From NCBI GenBank assembly GCA_009809945.1, contig WTPW01000418.1, positions 325,697-389,696 of the forward strand: a stretch of DNA of 64,000 nt, in the 5' to 3' direction. Both the position numbers and the translations under genes were made by a program. Below the pieces are notes generated by a model, which was not told where the DNA came from, did not search any database, and was given only the letters and a program-made list of their open reading frames with translations. Below, in pieces: positions 1 through 10,505 of this stretch; the first letter of the stretch is position 1, and every line of letters starts with the position of its first letter. Source of the DNA: Gigaspora margarita (lineage: Eukaryota > Glomeromycota > Glomeromycetes > Diversisporales > Gigasporaceae).

Positions 1-396
1 CTAAAAAGTAGATAAAGTTTTTAAATTTTAAGCTGGTTTTTACAAGTTTTATTAAAATTTAAAAAATTATTTATTGGAACCTGCTATTTGAAGCCCTATG
101 CATTTGGTGCACCCCTTCTATATCATGACATTTTACTAGGTAACCTTGTTATATTACTAATGTAAAATGCTCCTTACGCAATTTTTAATATAGCACCCAT
201 TATAATCCTAACCCTAACCCAACCTTATCTCTATTCTAATTGTTTATTTATTTGGTTACTATTTGGCTACAGGGGGGCATTTATATTTTCATTATTTATT
301 TTATTAAAAATAAAAAAATTTATAAAAGTACTAAAAATAATAATTTTTTATTATTGTTATACAAAATTCATACTATAAATTGTATTTTTTATTATA
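1..396. other. A+T-rich intergenic DNA with a short telomere-like stretch
   Basis: No gene is visible. At 207-224 there are about three CCCTAA-like units (cctaaccctaaccc), resembling a short interstitial telomere-like sequence. They are too few to suggest a real chromosome end. Confidence 0.4.
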
Positions 397-636
397 TGGG
401 GCCTGTGCCTTGAAAATAACCTTACGAGGCTATGTAGATTTAATGAATAAAAATTAAAATTTCTAGCCATCAAATAAACCAATTCAAATATTTTTTTTTT
501 TATTTTGTAGAACTCATTAAGCTTTACAAAATAATAAAAAATTATTTTAATTGGATTACTGGATATCTGGAAATTTAAATTTTTATTCATAAAATTTGCA
601 CAGTCCCGTAAGGTCATTTTCAAGGCACAGACTCCA
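397..636. mobile_element. MITE, TGGGGYCTTTGCCTTG-end family (copy 1)
   Basis: The left end TGGGGCCTGTGCCTTG is matched by the inverted right end CAAGGCACAGACTCCA, and TA flanks both sides. The interior is also largely self-complementary: 'aaaattaaaatttctagcc' on the left pairs with 'ggaaatttaaatttttatt' on the right. A second copy with the same ends and the same order of internal blocks lies at 35723-35960. TA target and short length fit a Tc1/mariner-type MITE. There is no coding capacity. Confidence 0.8.
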
Positions 637-1220
637 TATACCGGTAGTTATTGTATATAATAATAATTTTTTTTAAATACTATAATGCATATAAGATTTA
701 AGTAACTGTTGCATATTTCGGACTGAAGTTTCTGTTCACCAAATTTATGATCATTAGATACAGGCATTCTATGCAAGTGTTCCACATTAGTATTCCAAAT
801 GAATAAAATCTGATTTTGTAATATAATGTTAATCTTTTAGAATTTCTGGTGCAATATATAGTAAAATTCCAAAAATTCCATCTTTCTTTTGTTCAATCGA
901 TAGTCCTAGATCAGATACGTATACATGCACTATATAAATCATCTTTTAAAAGATTTCCACTGAGCAAATCACAATGAATATCTTAAGAATGAATTGTTTC
1001 AAGATTAGCGATAATATAATTTAATAATTTTCAATTTATATTTCCATCCCATTCGAGATATATCTTGAAGATTATTTCGTAAAGAACATTTTGATGCAAA
1101 TTTTAGATAAGGATGTATTCTTTGGAGTCCAACTGTTGCGTGATTTCATAACATTTTAGAATTCGTATCCTATTTTACTATATGCTTTTAACTAATCAAA
1201 TGAATTAGTTATTAAATATA

Positions 1221-2357
1221 CAGTCATCACTCTCTATAGTCATGCAATTGAGCATACCTATATGGTGATAGTAAAGAGGTGCGCTATATAAAAATTATCC
1301 CTATATGTGCACTTGATGTAAAAAATTATAAATATAATGACTAGAAATATGATTGCCAATAATTGCGATATATAAAAGGTCCAAAATTTACTAAGCAAAT
1401 TAACTTGATTACAATAAGTAAAGTTGTTTGGACAAACATAATATACTCATAAAATTTCTGCTAAATCCGATAACTTTTTATTATACATTCCTTCATTTTG
1501 CGTTTCTACGAATAAAATTAAAAAATTTAATTTTTTTTTCGCAGAAACGTAAAAATATATATATTATTACAAGCCTTTTCAATTTAAGTGCCCATTAAAT
1601 CTCATCATTTATAATCTGGGAATCAAAAATTTAGAGTTTAGAATCAACATACAAGTCCGTGATTTGCTGCAATAATTCATTTGATATTATACCCAGGATT
1701 ATCAAAAACATTCAACAAAAATTTCTAAAATCAGTGTGATCAGTTTCGATTATTAGAATTATTTATGATTGAAAATAGATGGCGTCATAATAATGGAAGT
1801 TGCTTTGCAAGCCATTTTTTTTCATGATTAGTAGGAACAAAGGTCTGAAATTCTCAATATTATTCTGTCAAACCTATAGCCAATTTTGGTGTATTGCTAA
1901 CTAAAGTATTGGAAAAATACAAATCAAAGAAAAATTTTTTATCTGTAAGCAAAATAATTAGACTTATTCGCAAAAAAAGCGCGAAACTTAGGGAATTTTG
2001 ATGATTTTCGAAATGATAGATGAACTTCAGACCATACTAAGTTGAAAAGCATTATAATAAAAAGGTATTTATTTGGCTAAAAATTTTAAAATAAGTTGCA
2101 ATTTTATCTCCTGAATAATATTAAGAAGGCAGATTTGCTTAGTAAAGTGTGAACCTTTATATCTAGCAACTATAAGTAATTATACATAATTGTAAGATGA
2201 AATTTTAATGTTAATATTATCTAAAAATTCTAAAAACAATATAACAGTGATTATAATATAATTTTGACTATATAATGTATTTTATTAATATTAAAAAAAT
2301 GGTAACATATTTTATTGTGATTATATAGAGGCTGTGATTATCTAGGGATGATGATAG
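1221..2357. mobile_element. Decayed TIR element, CAGTCATCCTC-end family
   Basis: The left end CAGTCATCACTCTCTATAGT follows a TA. The right end gggatgatgatag is a worn inverted copy. Internal blocks at 1407-1490, such as 'aataagtaaagttgtttgga', also occur in the element at 38453-39549, and the small MITE at 57904-58086 has the same ends. This 1.1-kb block is absent from the matching place in copy B. TA target and CAGT ends suggest a pogo/Tc1-mariner relative. No transposase was seen. Confidence 0.65.
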
Positions 2358-3194
2358 AGGTAAATTTGTATATGTGGCAAGTTATATACTTGTTGTGTTT
2401 AGAAAATATATCTAAAAACTAAACTGATCAATAAAACTTATGATCATATATAGTCAACTTAACACAAAAAAATTTAGTATCTGCTCTAAATTTGACCTTC
2501 AAGTATCTATTTTCCAGGTTTTAATCTAGACAAACAAATCAATATCCCATTAATCAAAAAAACTTTATCATTTACTCGATTTCTTTCTAATAAAAAACCT
2601 TTACAAACTTAAAAAAAAAGATAAGTTACAAAGAGCAAAACAAAGAATGCAAAATGGAAAAAGAGAAGCAATCCAGAAAAAATCCAATAGAAAATTAAAA
2701 AAGGCTGCAATTAAGAATGAAAAGAACATTCACAAAAAATTAAAATACTATATAGTAATATTTTTATTATATAAATTTTATTTCAATATAGATATCACTA
2801 ATAAAGTTATATTGACATGTATGATATGCCATAATTCCCCAAGTAAAAAACAAACATTTTTTGATTTATATTGGAAGTTAAACTGTTTTTTAAAAAAAAA
2901 ATTAAGGTGTTTTTGGGTTGATTAAGTCGGGTATTAGATTATTTCAATAATTTAGAAATAAATCTTTTCCTGAGGACTTTTACTACTAGAACTCTTAGAT
3001 GCGCCATTATATCTGTCCTTCCTTTACTACCGGTAGTAAAAAAAATTTAAGTCACATTCATTCATTAAAGATTTTTTTATTAAAGATTTTTTTTATTAAA
3101 GATTTTTTTTTTTTTATAAAGTTGATTTATAAATCAATACTACATATTATTTTGAAGGTTAGGTTATAACTATTATAAATAAAGTTTCCCGCAA
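2358..3194. other. 3' flank of kelch gene 1, no gene recognised
   Basis: The right half (about 2900-3194) is similar to 50525-50855 downstream of the paralogue, including 'cttactaccggta' at about 3024. At 3064-3115 a TTAAAGATTTTTT motif is repeated about three times. On the minus strand this gives AATAAA motifs about 90-130 bases past the stop codon, possible polyadenylation signals. An 88-92-residue lysine-rich plus-strand frame at 2647-2925 looks like a chance A-rich frame. Confidence 0.45.
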
Positions 3195-5247
3195 TTACGC
3201 AATTCTAATTATATCTGACCCATATTTCTTTTTTATAACAATTAATAACAAAATGCAAATAATAATGCTAAAAACAATACCAACAGCTATACCAACAATC
3301 TTTATTACATTGTTAATATTCGATCCGTTGTTAATACCCGACCCATTGTTAATACTCGATCCACTTTTACAAGTTGAATTTCCAGGTGTAAAAGTAGTCA
3401 CCCATGATTTGCACGGCATATCTAGTAAATATATGCGAGAGTTCATTTCACTTGGCGGTGCTGAATTACCAGTAATATTTCCTATTATTATTTGTTATAA
3501 TATAGTAAAATATTAATTTTATTAGAAACAAATAACGATAATAATAATAAGACCAATTCTATTTTGACCCGGGTTAAAGTGACCCTCTCTTAGAACTTAG
3601 GGTTAGTGTGGGCCGGAATAATATTAATAATAACCAGAATTATGTTAATGCTGACTAGGAGTTTTTTAATATAAAAACAAACTATAATTAACATAATTCC
3701 GACCCAAACTAACTCTAAATTCTAAGAGGAGGTCCCTTTGACCCGGGTCAAAATAGAATTTCCCTAATAATAATATATATAATCACCAAAAGCGACAATG
3801 ATATAATTTTTGTATAAATTAGCAGTATGAATAGCTAATGAAGGTGGTTTACTTCCAAAAGTAATTAGCTCAGAATATTCATAAGGTTCAGTTGTAATAT
3901 TTAGCGACACAAACACTGGCGTAACAGTAGTATGATTGTAACCATAACCTAAGATAATAATTAATTAACTGTTAATATTAGATCTATTTAATTAAGAATA
4001 GATTACAAGTGTCTTACTTGAGACTCCGCCTATTATAATAATTTCATTATTATCTGATGTCAATGTTGCAGTATGTGCTACTCGAGGTTGAATAGTAATT
4101 GACTTATCTCGTGAAACTGCATACTTATATATTATGAAAAATTTTCACAATTATTATAATTATCTTGTTTTAAAGAAAGAAGAGTCAAACGTGTACCTTG
4201 GATGACCAAGTTGATGAAATCGTATCGAACACAGTAATCTATTGGGTATTTAAAAATCCCAATCCACATTTTATACATAATATATGAAATTTGATATTTC
4301 TAAATTATGTGAAAATAACTCACATTTCTCATATCTATTAATTCCGCAACAAGTCCAGGTTGAGTCTGAGAGACACCACCAATGTAAAGAATCTTACCAT
4401 TTGGAAGCAATACTGGAGCAGCATGACTTTGAGGCAAAGGAGCATTGGCAGCATTAATCTTATTCCATGATAACAATACTGTATCAAAAGTGTATAAGTC
4501 ATTATAACATGTGAACGTAGGTAATCCTGTATCTATTTGCGCTCTGCCTCCAAATATGTATATTATTCCATTCTTATCAATAAGATTTGATGTTGATCTA
4601 CGCCTAGTCGGTGGTATCCCTACTTGATCTTGAGGATACGACCAAAATTCCGCATCTGACTGGTAAAAATAAATAAATTGATCTGATGTGTTGTACGTTT
4701 TACTTATTTCTTCTATCATTAATGTTTGATTGGAAGTTACAGTTAAATTATTATCAATTTTATTAAGAAGTGCGAGATCTTGCTGTACACCTCCAATGAG
4801 ATACACATCCTTTCTATTAGGTCCTCCGAGCACTGCGGTACCTAATTGTTATATGTATATTAAGTTTTTTTTTTTTTTTATGATAGATATTCAATTTAAA
4901 ATATCAAGTCTAATGGGCTAACCTTTTTCATTTCCGTATTTCATTCGTGCAGAAGTATTAGAAAGATCTACATACGGAGGATTACTAGTAGAGAATTGAG
5001 ATAAAAGACTTAGAGAAAAAACTTCATCTGATAAGTTATATACTCTTATTGGACTCTTAATTGGATTTGTAGATGAAATAAAACGAGATCCTCCCATAAA
5101 ATAGATAATATCGTCAACTATTATTGCTACATGACCTGCTCGAGCTTCCGGTACAAAATCAGCATTTCCGAAAATCTTTAATGTAAATATAATTATAAAA
5201 AAAATAAATTTGTTTGATTTTATTTTTAGACCCCACATTTTAACCAT
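3195..5247 (-). CDS. Kelch-repeat (galactose oxidase-like propeller) type I membrane protein, copy A
   Basis: Six exons on the minus strand: 5247-4923, 4841-4324, 4238-4197, 4123-4018, 3948-3787 and 3481-3195. All introns are GT-AG and join in frame to give 479 aa. Residues about 1-28 form a signal peptide (FIFFIIIFTLKIFGNA). Kelch motifs follow: HVAIIVDDIIYFMGG (about 39-53), VYLIGG (to 126), IIYIFGG (to 207), ILYIGG (to 264), EIIIIGG (to 328) and NYIIVAFG (to 385). The segment SAPPSEMNSRIYLLDMPC follows, then an Asn/Gly/Ser-rich linker, a transmembrane helix at about 443-467 and a short KKKYG tail. The likely form is a surface-exposed beta-propeller on one membrane anchor. Ligand and function are unknown, and no copper-oxidase active-site residues were identified. 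Met1 or Met4 could be the start. Intron 5 (305 bp) is lengthened by a MITE. The paralogue at 50856-52690 has the same exon lengths except for the last. Confidence 0.93.
3555..3760. mobile_element. MITE inside intron 5 of kelch gene 1
   Basis: About 52-bp inverted ends begin aattctattttgacccggg and contain the palindrome CCCGGG. The left arm runs on through 'cttagaacttagggttagt' and the right arm through 'actaactctaaattctaag'. The matching intron of the paralogue (51242-51164, 79 bp) has no such block, so this is an insertion after duplication or a loss in the other copy. The flanks are TAATAA-rich on both sides, so the exact target duplication cannot be read. It lies wholly between splice sites and leaves the reading frame intact. 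Confidence 0.88.
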
Positions 5248-5660
5248 AATAAATCAAGTAAAATTTAAAATCTATAATTTGTATTAAAACTATGTCAAGT
5301 TTTGAGTTCTAATTTCAAGAATTGAATTCATATCAGATGTTTGAAGCGGCATTTTTACGGGTACCGTAAACTGCCGTATAAACAACCCGGGTCTGGTACA
5401 TTCCACCAAAAAAATTAATTAATAAAAAAAAGAAAATAATTAGTAAAAATGAGGGGTGGGGGGTCTGATATGTGGGGGGTTGTTTATACGGCAGTTTACT
5501 ACTTTGTATATCCTTAGTAGGAATGGTTGTTACATGCGGAATCTTCTTTTAATACAGTATTACTATTTTCGTGTTAATAAAGTTGAGCGAATAAATTTCA
5601 TGGTTCGTACATAGAAATGGAACTACGCTTTAGTATATAAGAAACGTTATCTAATACACT
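5248..5660 (-). promoter_or_regulatory. Conserved 5' flank of kelch gene 1
   Basis: 5248-5364 and 5503-5655 are closely similar to 52691-52950 upstream of the paralogue. The shared block includes a minus-strand TATA-like motif (cttatatactaaagc, 5626-5640), about 385 bp upstream of the ATG here and about 240 bp upstream in the paralogue, the difference being mainly the MITE at 5365-5499. Conservation of the non-coding block suggests promoter or 5' UTR, but recent common origin would explain it equally well. Confidence 0.5.
5365..5499. mobile_element. 135-bp MITE in the kelch gene 1 upstream region
   Basis: The inverted ends GTAAACTGCCGTATAAACAA and TTGTTTATACGGCAGTTTAC are perfect. TAC flanks both sides (5362-5364, 5500-5502). 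The paralogue reads straight through as 'acgggtactttgtatatcc' at 52801-52819, giving the empty site with a single TAC. The interior is G-rich (gaggggtggggggtctg). The 3-bp target is compatible with a Harbinger-like mover, but TAC is not the usual TWA. Confidence 0.9.
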
Positions 5661-6120
5661 TCACGAACAGGATTGCACGCTTGTGATTTAATACTTATTT
5701 GGAAGCACACCAGCACATAATGCTGGATACTTAACTTTATTGGCTTGTTTCAGCGATATACAGCATACATCAGTGCATTCGATGTATAATTGATCCAGCT
5801 ATTTGTAGGGTCAGTCGGTGGTTTCCCACCCGCATACGCAGGCCGGCTATTGACCTGGAGTTTTGCAGTCAAGCTATTGCTGCTTAAGATTGATGCTTAA
5901 GATTAGCCGGTGGTTTCCCATCTGTATAACACAGGCCGACTGTAGACATGATGGTTGCAAAATGGCAGGATTCAGTGGGATAGGGTGGGTGGGTGCGAAT
6001 TTGTTTCCTTCCTGGGGCTGCCGTATTCCGCCTTTAACGTCCGTGCATTTTATACCTATAATGAATTTTTATTATACTAGATGTGACCTGTTCTTCGCAC
6101 ATGATGTTTTGTTATTTTTT
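5661..6120. other. Relatively G+C-rich segment with internal repeats, unidentified
   Basis: Two related stretches occur, 'cggtggtttcccacccgca' at about 5817 and 'cggtggtttcccatctgta' at about 5910. Each is followed by 'caggccg', and a short 'atgcttaagatt' doublet lies between them. Base composition is unlike the neighbours, so it may be part of an inserted element. The homologous position in copy B lacks it. No coding frame is convincing: the 88-codon plus-strand frame at 5863-6129 has no recognisable domain. Confidence 0.4.
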
Positions 6121-6960
6121 TTTGGCTAATTTTATTTAGAAAAAAAGTGCTATATATGTTCTTCGAAAATAAGATGATATTACTTTTCGTCGATTTCTCT
6201 AGAAAAAATATAATGAATTACATTCCTAATTCGTATTAGCTTCATTCAATAATCTATTTACATTTGCTAATAATGTCATCAGACCTGTTACGTTTAGTTT
6301 ATACAAAATTTCATTGGTAAAAATGTATCTCGATTTATTTAGAAAAAAAGTGCTATATATTCACATGATTAATTTTTTATAGCGCCAAATCGTAGCAAAG
6401 CCCCTAATGCGTTAAACTATTTTTTTACAGGAGAGTAACCAAATTTCTGGGTCGATGCGTCAGATTTAGATCGGCGTTTAGTCCTGGTTTTAGAAAAAAT
6501 AAAGTGAATTAGATTCCTAATTCGTATTAGCTTCATTCAATTTATATTTAATTCAGTATGCCAAAATGTAATATTGTGTATGATATTATTTTTTGCCAAT
6601 TTTTCTAGAAAAAAAAGTGCTATATATTTCTAATTAATATTAGTGTATAATTGTCATTTCGAAAATGCGATACTGTATAAACATAAAAAAAAAAAAAGAT
6701 GCTATAATCATCATTCACAATAATTAACATAAGTTTCACTAAATATCATTCGTAGATTTATTTAGAAAAAAAGTGCTATATATGTTCTTCGAAAATAAGA
6801 TGATATTACTATTCGTCGATTTCTCTAGAAAAAATAAGTGAATTACATTCCTAATTCGTATTAGCTTAATCTATTTACATGTGCTAATAATGTCATCAGA
6901 CCTGTTACGTTTAGTTTATTCAAAATTTCATTGGTAAAAATGTATCACGAATTTTTATTG
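6121..6960. repeat. Imperfect tandem/dispersed repeat block
   Basis: A segment of about 190 bp at 6130-6330 recurs at 6755-6945, with the shared core 'cattcctaattcgtattagc', 'gtcatcagacctgttacg' and 'aaatttcattggtaaaaatg'. The short core 'aaaaaagtgctatatat' occurs at about 6140, 6345, 6610 and 6768. A third 'cctaattcgtattagcttc' lies near 6510. A block at 6424-6488 (gggtcgatgcgtcag, gatcggcgtttagtcc) also occurs inverted at 50024-50095. Confidence 0.7.
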
Positions 6961-6972
6961 GCCAGTGCTTTT

Positions 6973-7148
6973 AAAATTTTATAATATTAAAATTTTATAA
7001 TATTAAAATTTTATAATATTAAAATTTTATAATATTAAAATTTTATAATATTAAAATTTTATAATATTAAAATTTTATAATATTAAAATTTTATAATATT
7101 AAAATTTTATAATATTAAAATTTTATAATATTAAAATTTTATAATATT
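6973..7148. repeat. 16-bp satellite, 11 perfect units
   Basis: AAAATTTTATAATATT is repeated 11 times without a mismatch (176 bp). Each unit consists of two palindromes, AAAATTTT and AATATT. Perfect homogeneity in an otherwise decayed region indicates recent expansion. Confidence 0.97.
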
Positions 7149-7405
7149 AAATAGATTAGTTTTCATGTGAAACGTCCCGATTAGGCAGTTGATAAATCAC
7201 TTATCTTCCCCCTGCGCCTTCCTCAAATTGGGGGGTGATTGAACCGGTTTTTCCTCACCGGCATCATGGTTTTACTATGATTGTCGCCGCGCCGAGGTCT
7301 CCTTGCTTAGCTCCCTTTCGATCTGTTGACCTTGTTGTCAACTTGAAAGAACATTGAGCCCAATGATCATTTTCACGTGAAATCATGCAATACGTCATTT
7401 GTTTA
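7149..7405. other. G+C-richer flank ending in the left piece of Helitron fragment A1
   Basis: 7160-7345 is unassigned sequence with a higher G+C content (gtcgccgcgccgaggtctcc). From about 7361 the sequence 'atgatcattttcacgtgaaa' through 'tcatttgttta' matches copy B at 53676-53722. It continues at 21972 after the large insertion. Confidence 0.6.
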
Positions 7406-7411
7406 TAGTGA

Positions 7412-8419
7412 TGCAAATGGCTTGAGCCAAAGAGCCGATTAACGGCTCGGATCTGGGTTTACTAATAAAGCATCGGCTCTAAAACGGCTCTAGACCCTTA
7501 AAGCCGATTTAAGTCGAGAGCTCAAAGGAAGAGATTCGTTTGATTGGTCAATTTTTATGGATCTCCCCGTGACCACCCGTGATAATTAACCAATCAAATT
7601 ACAAATTTGTTAAAAGATTCGTTTCATTTAATATACAAAATAACCTCATATAAAGGAACTTGTAAATTAATAAACATGCAGAAGAATTAATTAATTTCGT
7701 ATAATCAAAGAATAGCTTGAAAGTAATATTTATTACGAATAAGCTCTAATTTATTAATACAATATAAAATCTATAGACCAAAGCTCATTACGATTGTCAA
7801 ACCCCAAACAAGTTGCAACAATAGAATATATTCAAGTAATAAGCCCGGACCTCTTTCTACTATAAGCATATTCCTATTCAAGTTAAATAGTTAATAATAA
7901 AAGTTTATTTAAATCTAACGTGCACAGGTAGTTTTAAACAAAAACGTTTCTGTTACCTTACTCTACGGTATAAATTGATATTGTCCCATAAAAAGCGAAT
8001 AAACTTGTCTTCTAAGTGAAGTTCACCGGGAGTCTGATCTTTTTTTGATTCTTTTGCACAGTGAACGTTAGTACTTCGCTGAAGTTATTAATGATATTTG
8101 GAGTGATTTTTCATTGGTGAAACGTTACATTCTTAAAAAGTGCTGTAAAACGTATAAACAAGTAAAAGCATCGTGTTAAAGCAGGAGCTATGGAATAGAA
8201 AAAAGATTAGATAATAGTAAAAAAAAAGAAAAAAGTATATAATAAGTAAGGAAGATTATTATAGAGAAGCTAAAGAGGGACAAAGTTAAAGTGTAGTAAG
8301 ATGATGGTAGATTATAGACAAAGATAGAATATAAAATCTAAGAAAAAAAATGTGAATTGATTATTAGGTTCATACACATACTAAGAATAAATAAAATTAA
8401 GGATAATTGTATATCTTGA
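7412..8419. other. Left interior of the 14.6-kb insertion
   Basis: The subterminal zone has repeated 'gagccgat', 'cggctc' and 'ggctct' words (7430-7510), reminiscent of transposase-binding subterminal motifs in hAT elements. The right end has similar gagccgagccgagcc words (21931-21950). The rest is A+T-rich with no gene seen. Confidence 0.45.
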
Positions 8420-8799
8420 ATACTTTGACTAATTATAATTATAGCTTTTAAATACAGTATACAAATCTAGAATTGAGCTATATGGATTTTTATTGTGAGC
8501 ATTGAAAAATTTTGGTACATAGTATGTAATTTAAAATTGAGGTAGTTTGTATCAAAATTATTAAAATTTTTGCTGAGAGTTACTATAGACTTATTTACTG
8601 TGGCCATAATATGTGGTTAAGATTGAGTTAGTTTATCTTGTAATTATTGTAATTTTATCATGAGTTACTATAAAAATACTGTTATATAAATTACTTGATA
8701 ACTACATTATATAGTTAAATTTGAGTTAGTTTGCATAAGAAGTATTATAAAATCTATTGTATTATAGTAGAAAATTCTATTCTGAAACTTACCATATTT
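8420..8799 (+). repeat. Satellite-like repeat of about 110 bp, block 1
   Basis: About three degenerate units of the pattern 'gagttagtttgcat', 'attattgtaattt', 'gagttactataaaaa' and 'ttacagaacttac'. The same unit continues at 11820-12631 and 16553-16790, and is found reversed at 29020-32165. The block is interrupted at 8800 by a hAT insertion. Confidence 0.75.
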
Positions 8800-9332
8800 T
8801 AGGGCTCCGAAGTCCGGTTCGGGTCCGGTCTGGGTCCAGCCGGACCCGGACTCGACCCCGGACTCGAACTATAAATTTTTAAATTTTTGGACCCGGACTC
8901 AAACCCGAACCCAAAGTACCGAACTCGAACCGGACTCAAACATACATATAGGTTCGATCCGGGTCCGGTCCGAAGTTCGCGAACCTGTCCGGGTTCGGGA
9001 TAGTTGAGTTACCACCCTAGTAGTGATAGGCAACACGCGGGATCCGCATGTGATCCCACGCGGGATGTGCGGGATTTAAAACCTCCCGCATGGGATTTTT
9101 AATATAAGATTGTCTGGCCTGCGTTAGCATATCATCTGGCCCACATTAACAAATTATCTGGCCTGCTTTAACATAAGTGGGCCAATTCCTAATTAGTATT
9201 TGATGTAAATAAAAATATTATGCACGCATTAACTTTTGATTTGTTTCTNGTTCCACATATATATNTACGTACTGTACGTACAGAGATAATGCNCAAACTG
9301 TATATTGAAATATAATTTTTAATTTGTCATTA

Positions 9333-9587
9333 GGCGAGACCAACTGGATTCGGTGTTTTACATTACCCCCCCTTCTCAGAGTCCTCCCCTCTCCCTCATA
9401 GTAAAAAAAATTTAGATAAATATATATAGGGCTTCGGGATATTTCGGAAAATTTTTACAGTCATGGAACAATTCGAAAAAAAAATTTTTCGAAAAAAAAT
9501 TTTTTTAAAAGTTTACTATGTGAACCACCCTCTCCCCCCTCCTTTGGAGGGGGGTAATGTAAAACACTGAATCCAGTTGGTCTCGCC
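9333..9587. mobile_element. PIF/Harbinger-like MITE with long TIRs
   Basis: The ends GGCGAGACCAACTGGATTC and GAATCCAGTTGGTCTCGCC are near-perfect and continue with TGTTTTACATTACCCCCC, about 39 bp in all. The TSD TTA lies at 9330-9332 and 9588-9590. GG ends and a TTA target fit Tourist/Harbinger MITEs. A badly worn relative lies at 32170-32354. Confidence 0.9.
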
Positions 9588-9589
9588 TT

Positions 9590-9955
9590 AGCAGTGCAAG
9601 AATCTCATGTTTCTTATTAGGTTCCGTGGCTGTGATAATAGTGCAATGACATCATGTTGGGATTAGAATTTATGGTTATAGTAGTAGGACAAGGGCCCCA
9701 TGTTGTGATTTGCTCTGTGGTTGCATAGCAGTGCAAAGACCTCATGTTTTTTATTAGGCTCTATGGCTGTGATAGAAGTACAAGGACCTCATATGGTAAT
9801 TAGGCAAGGACTCATATTTTGGGTAGGCTCCACGGCTGTGATAGCAGTGCAAGGACCTCATGTTAGAATCAGGCTCTACGCCTACAGTAGTAGTGCAAGG
9901 ACCTCATATTTGGATTAGGCTCTGCAGCTGCAATAGCAGTGCAAGAACCTATAGG
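9590..9955 (+). repeat. Minisatellite, about 60-bp unit, about six copies
   Basis: Degenerate units carry 'taggctctatggctgtgat', 'agcagtgcaaggacctcat' and a variable gttnngat link. Clear units start near 9618, 9765, 9828, 9880 and 9918. Short open frames across it follow the unit length and are not taken as coding. Confidence 0.85.
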
Positions 9956-10223
9956 TAAGTAATGGCATTCATGCTATACATAATGCAATTAATTTAACCA
10001 ATTCTCTTTGCGGCTATGAGATCTTTTCTTGGCATTCTTAGGATGGAATAGTTTGTTTCTTAGTATAATTTGCATAAAAGCATATGGTTAATTTGGTTGA
10101 AAATATTTAGGATCTAGTTATCCTACTATGTATTATAGAGCTGATAAAATGGTCAGAACGGAATCCCCATATGTTTTTCTTCATACTGTAAATAAAGTCA
10201 TATGATTGAGCAATAATAATAAA

Positions 10224-10256
<33 letters not shown>

Positions 10257-10505
10257 ATCAATTTTCAATTTTCTTGATCGGCTTATTACGGTATTGCTCA
10301 ACCAGTTTTGGACTTTCAGACCGGACTCAAACTTTCGGACCGGACTCAAACCGGACCCGAACCAAGCCAAAAGTTTGATATTTGAACCCAGACTGAACCG
10401 AGTTTTAAAATAGTTCGAGTCCGAGTCCGGTTCGAATTTCGAACCGGACTCAGACTTGCCTAAAGTCCGGCCTTAGTTCGGGTCCGTCGGAGCCCTACCA
10501 TATTT

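Larger units (their letters stand above)
8800..10497. mobile_element. hAT element, TAGGGCTCCGA ends
   Basis: The ends TAGGGCTCCGA and TCGGAGCCCTA are inverted and flanked by the 8-bp TSD CCATATTT (8792-8799, 10498-10505). The subterminal zones are rich in 'ggacccggact' and 'gaaccggact' words on both sides (8815-9000, 10310-10490). It contains a nested MITE (9333-9587), a minisatellite (9590-9955), a poly(A) run at about 10227-10253 and isolated unknown bases at 9249, 9265 and 9293. No transposase frame was seen. Insertion was into the satellite-like repeat. Confidence 0.9.

Noticed and set aside
207-224. Chromosome end
   Set aside because: Only about three telomere-like units, followed by ordinary interspersed DNA on both sides.
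2647-2925. 92-codon plus-strand frame, lysine-rich
   Set aside because: A-rich low complexity, no domain, no counterpart at the same place in copy B.
3253-3516. Plus-strand frame opposite the last exon of kelch gene 1
   Set aside because: It is the antisense shadow of a repetitive Asn/Gly/Ser linker and transmembrane segment.
4730-4921. 63-codon plus-strand frame
   Set aside because: Antisense of kelch exon 2 and intron 1.
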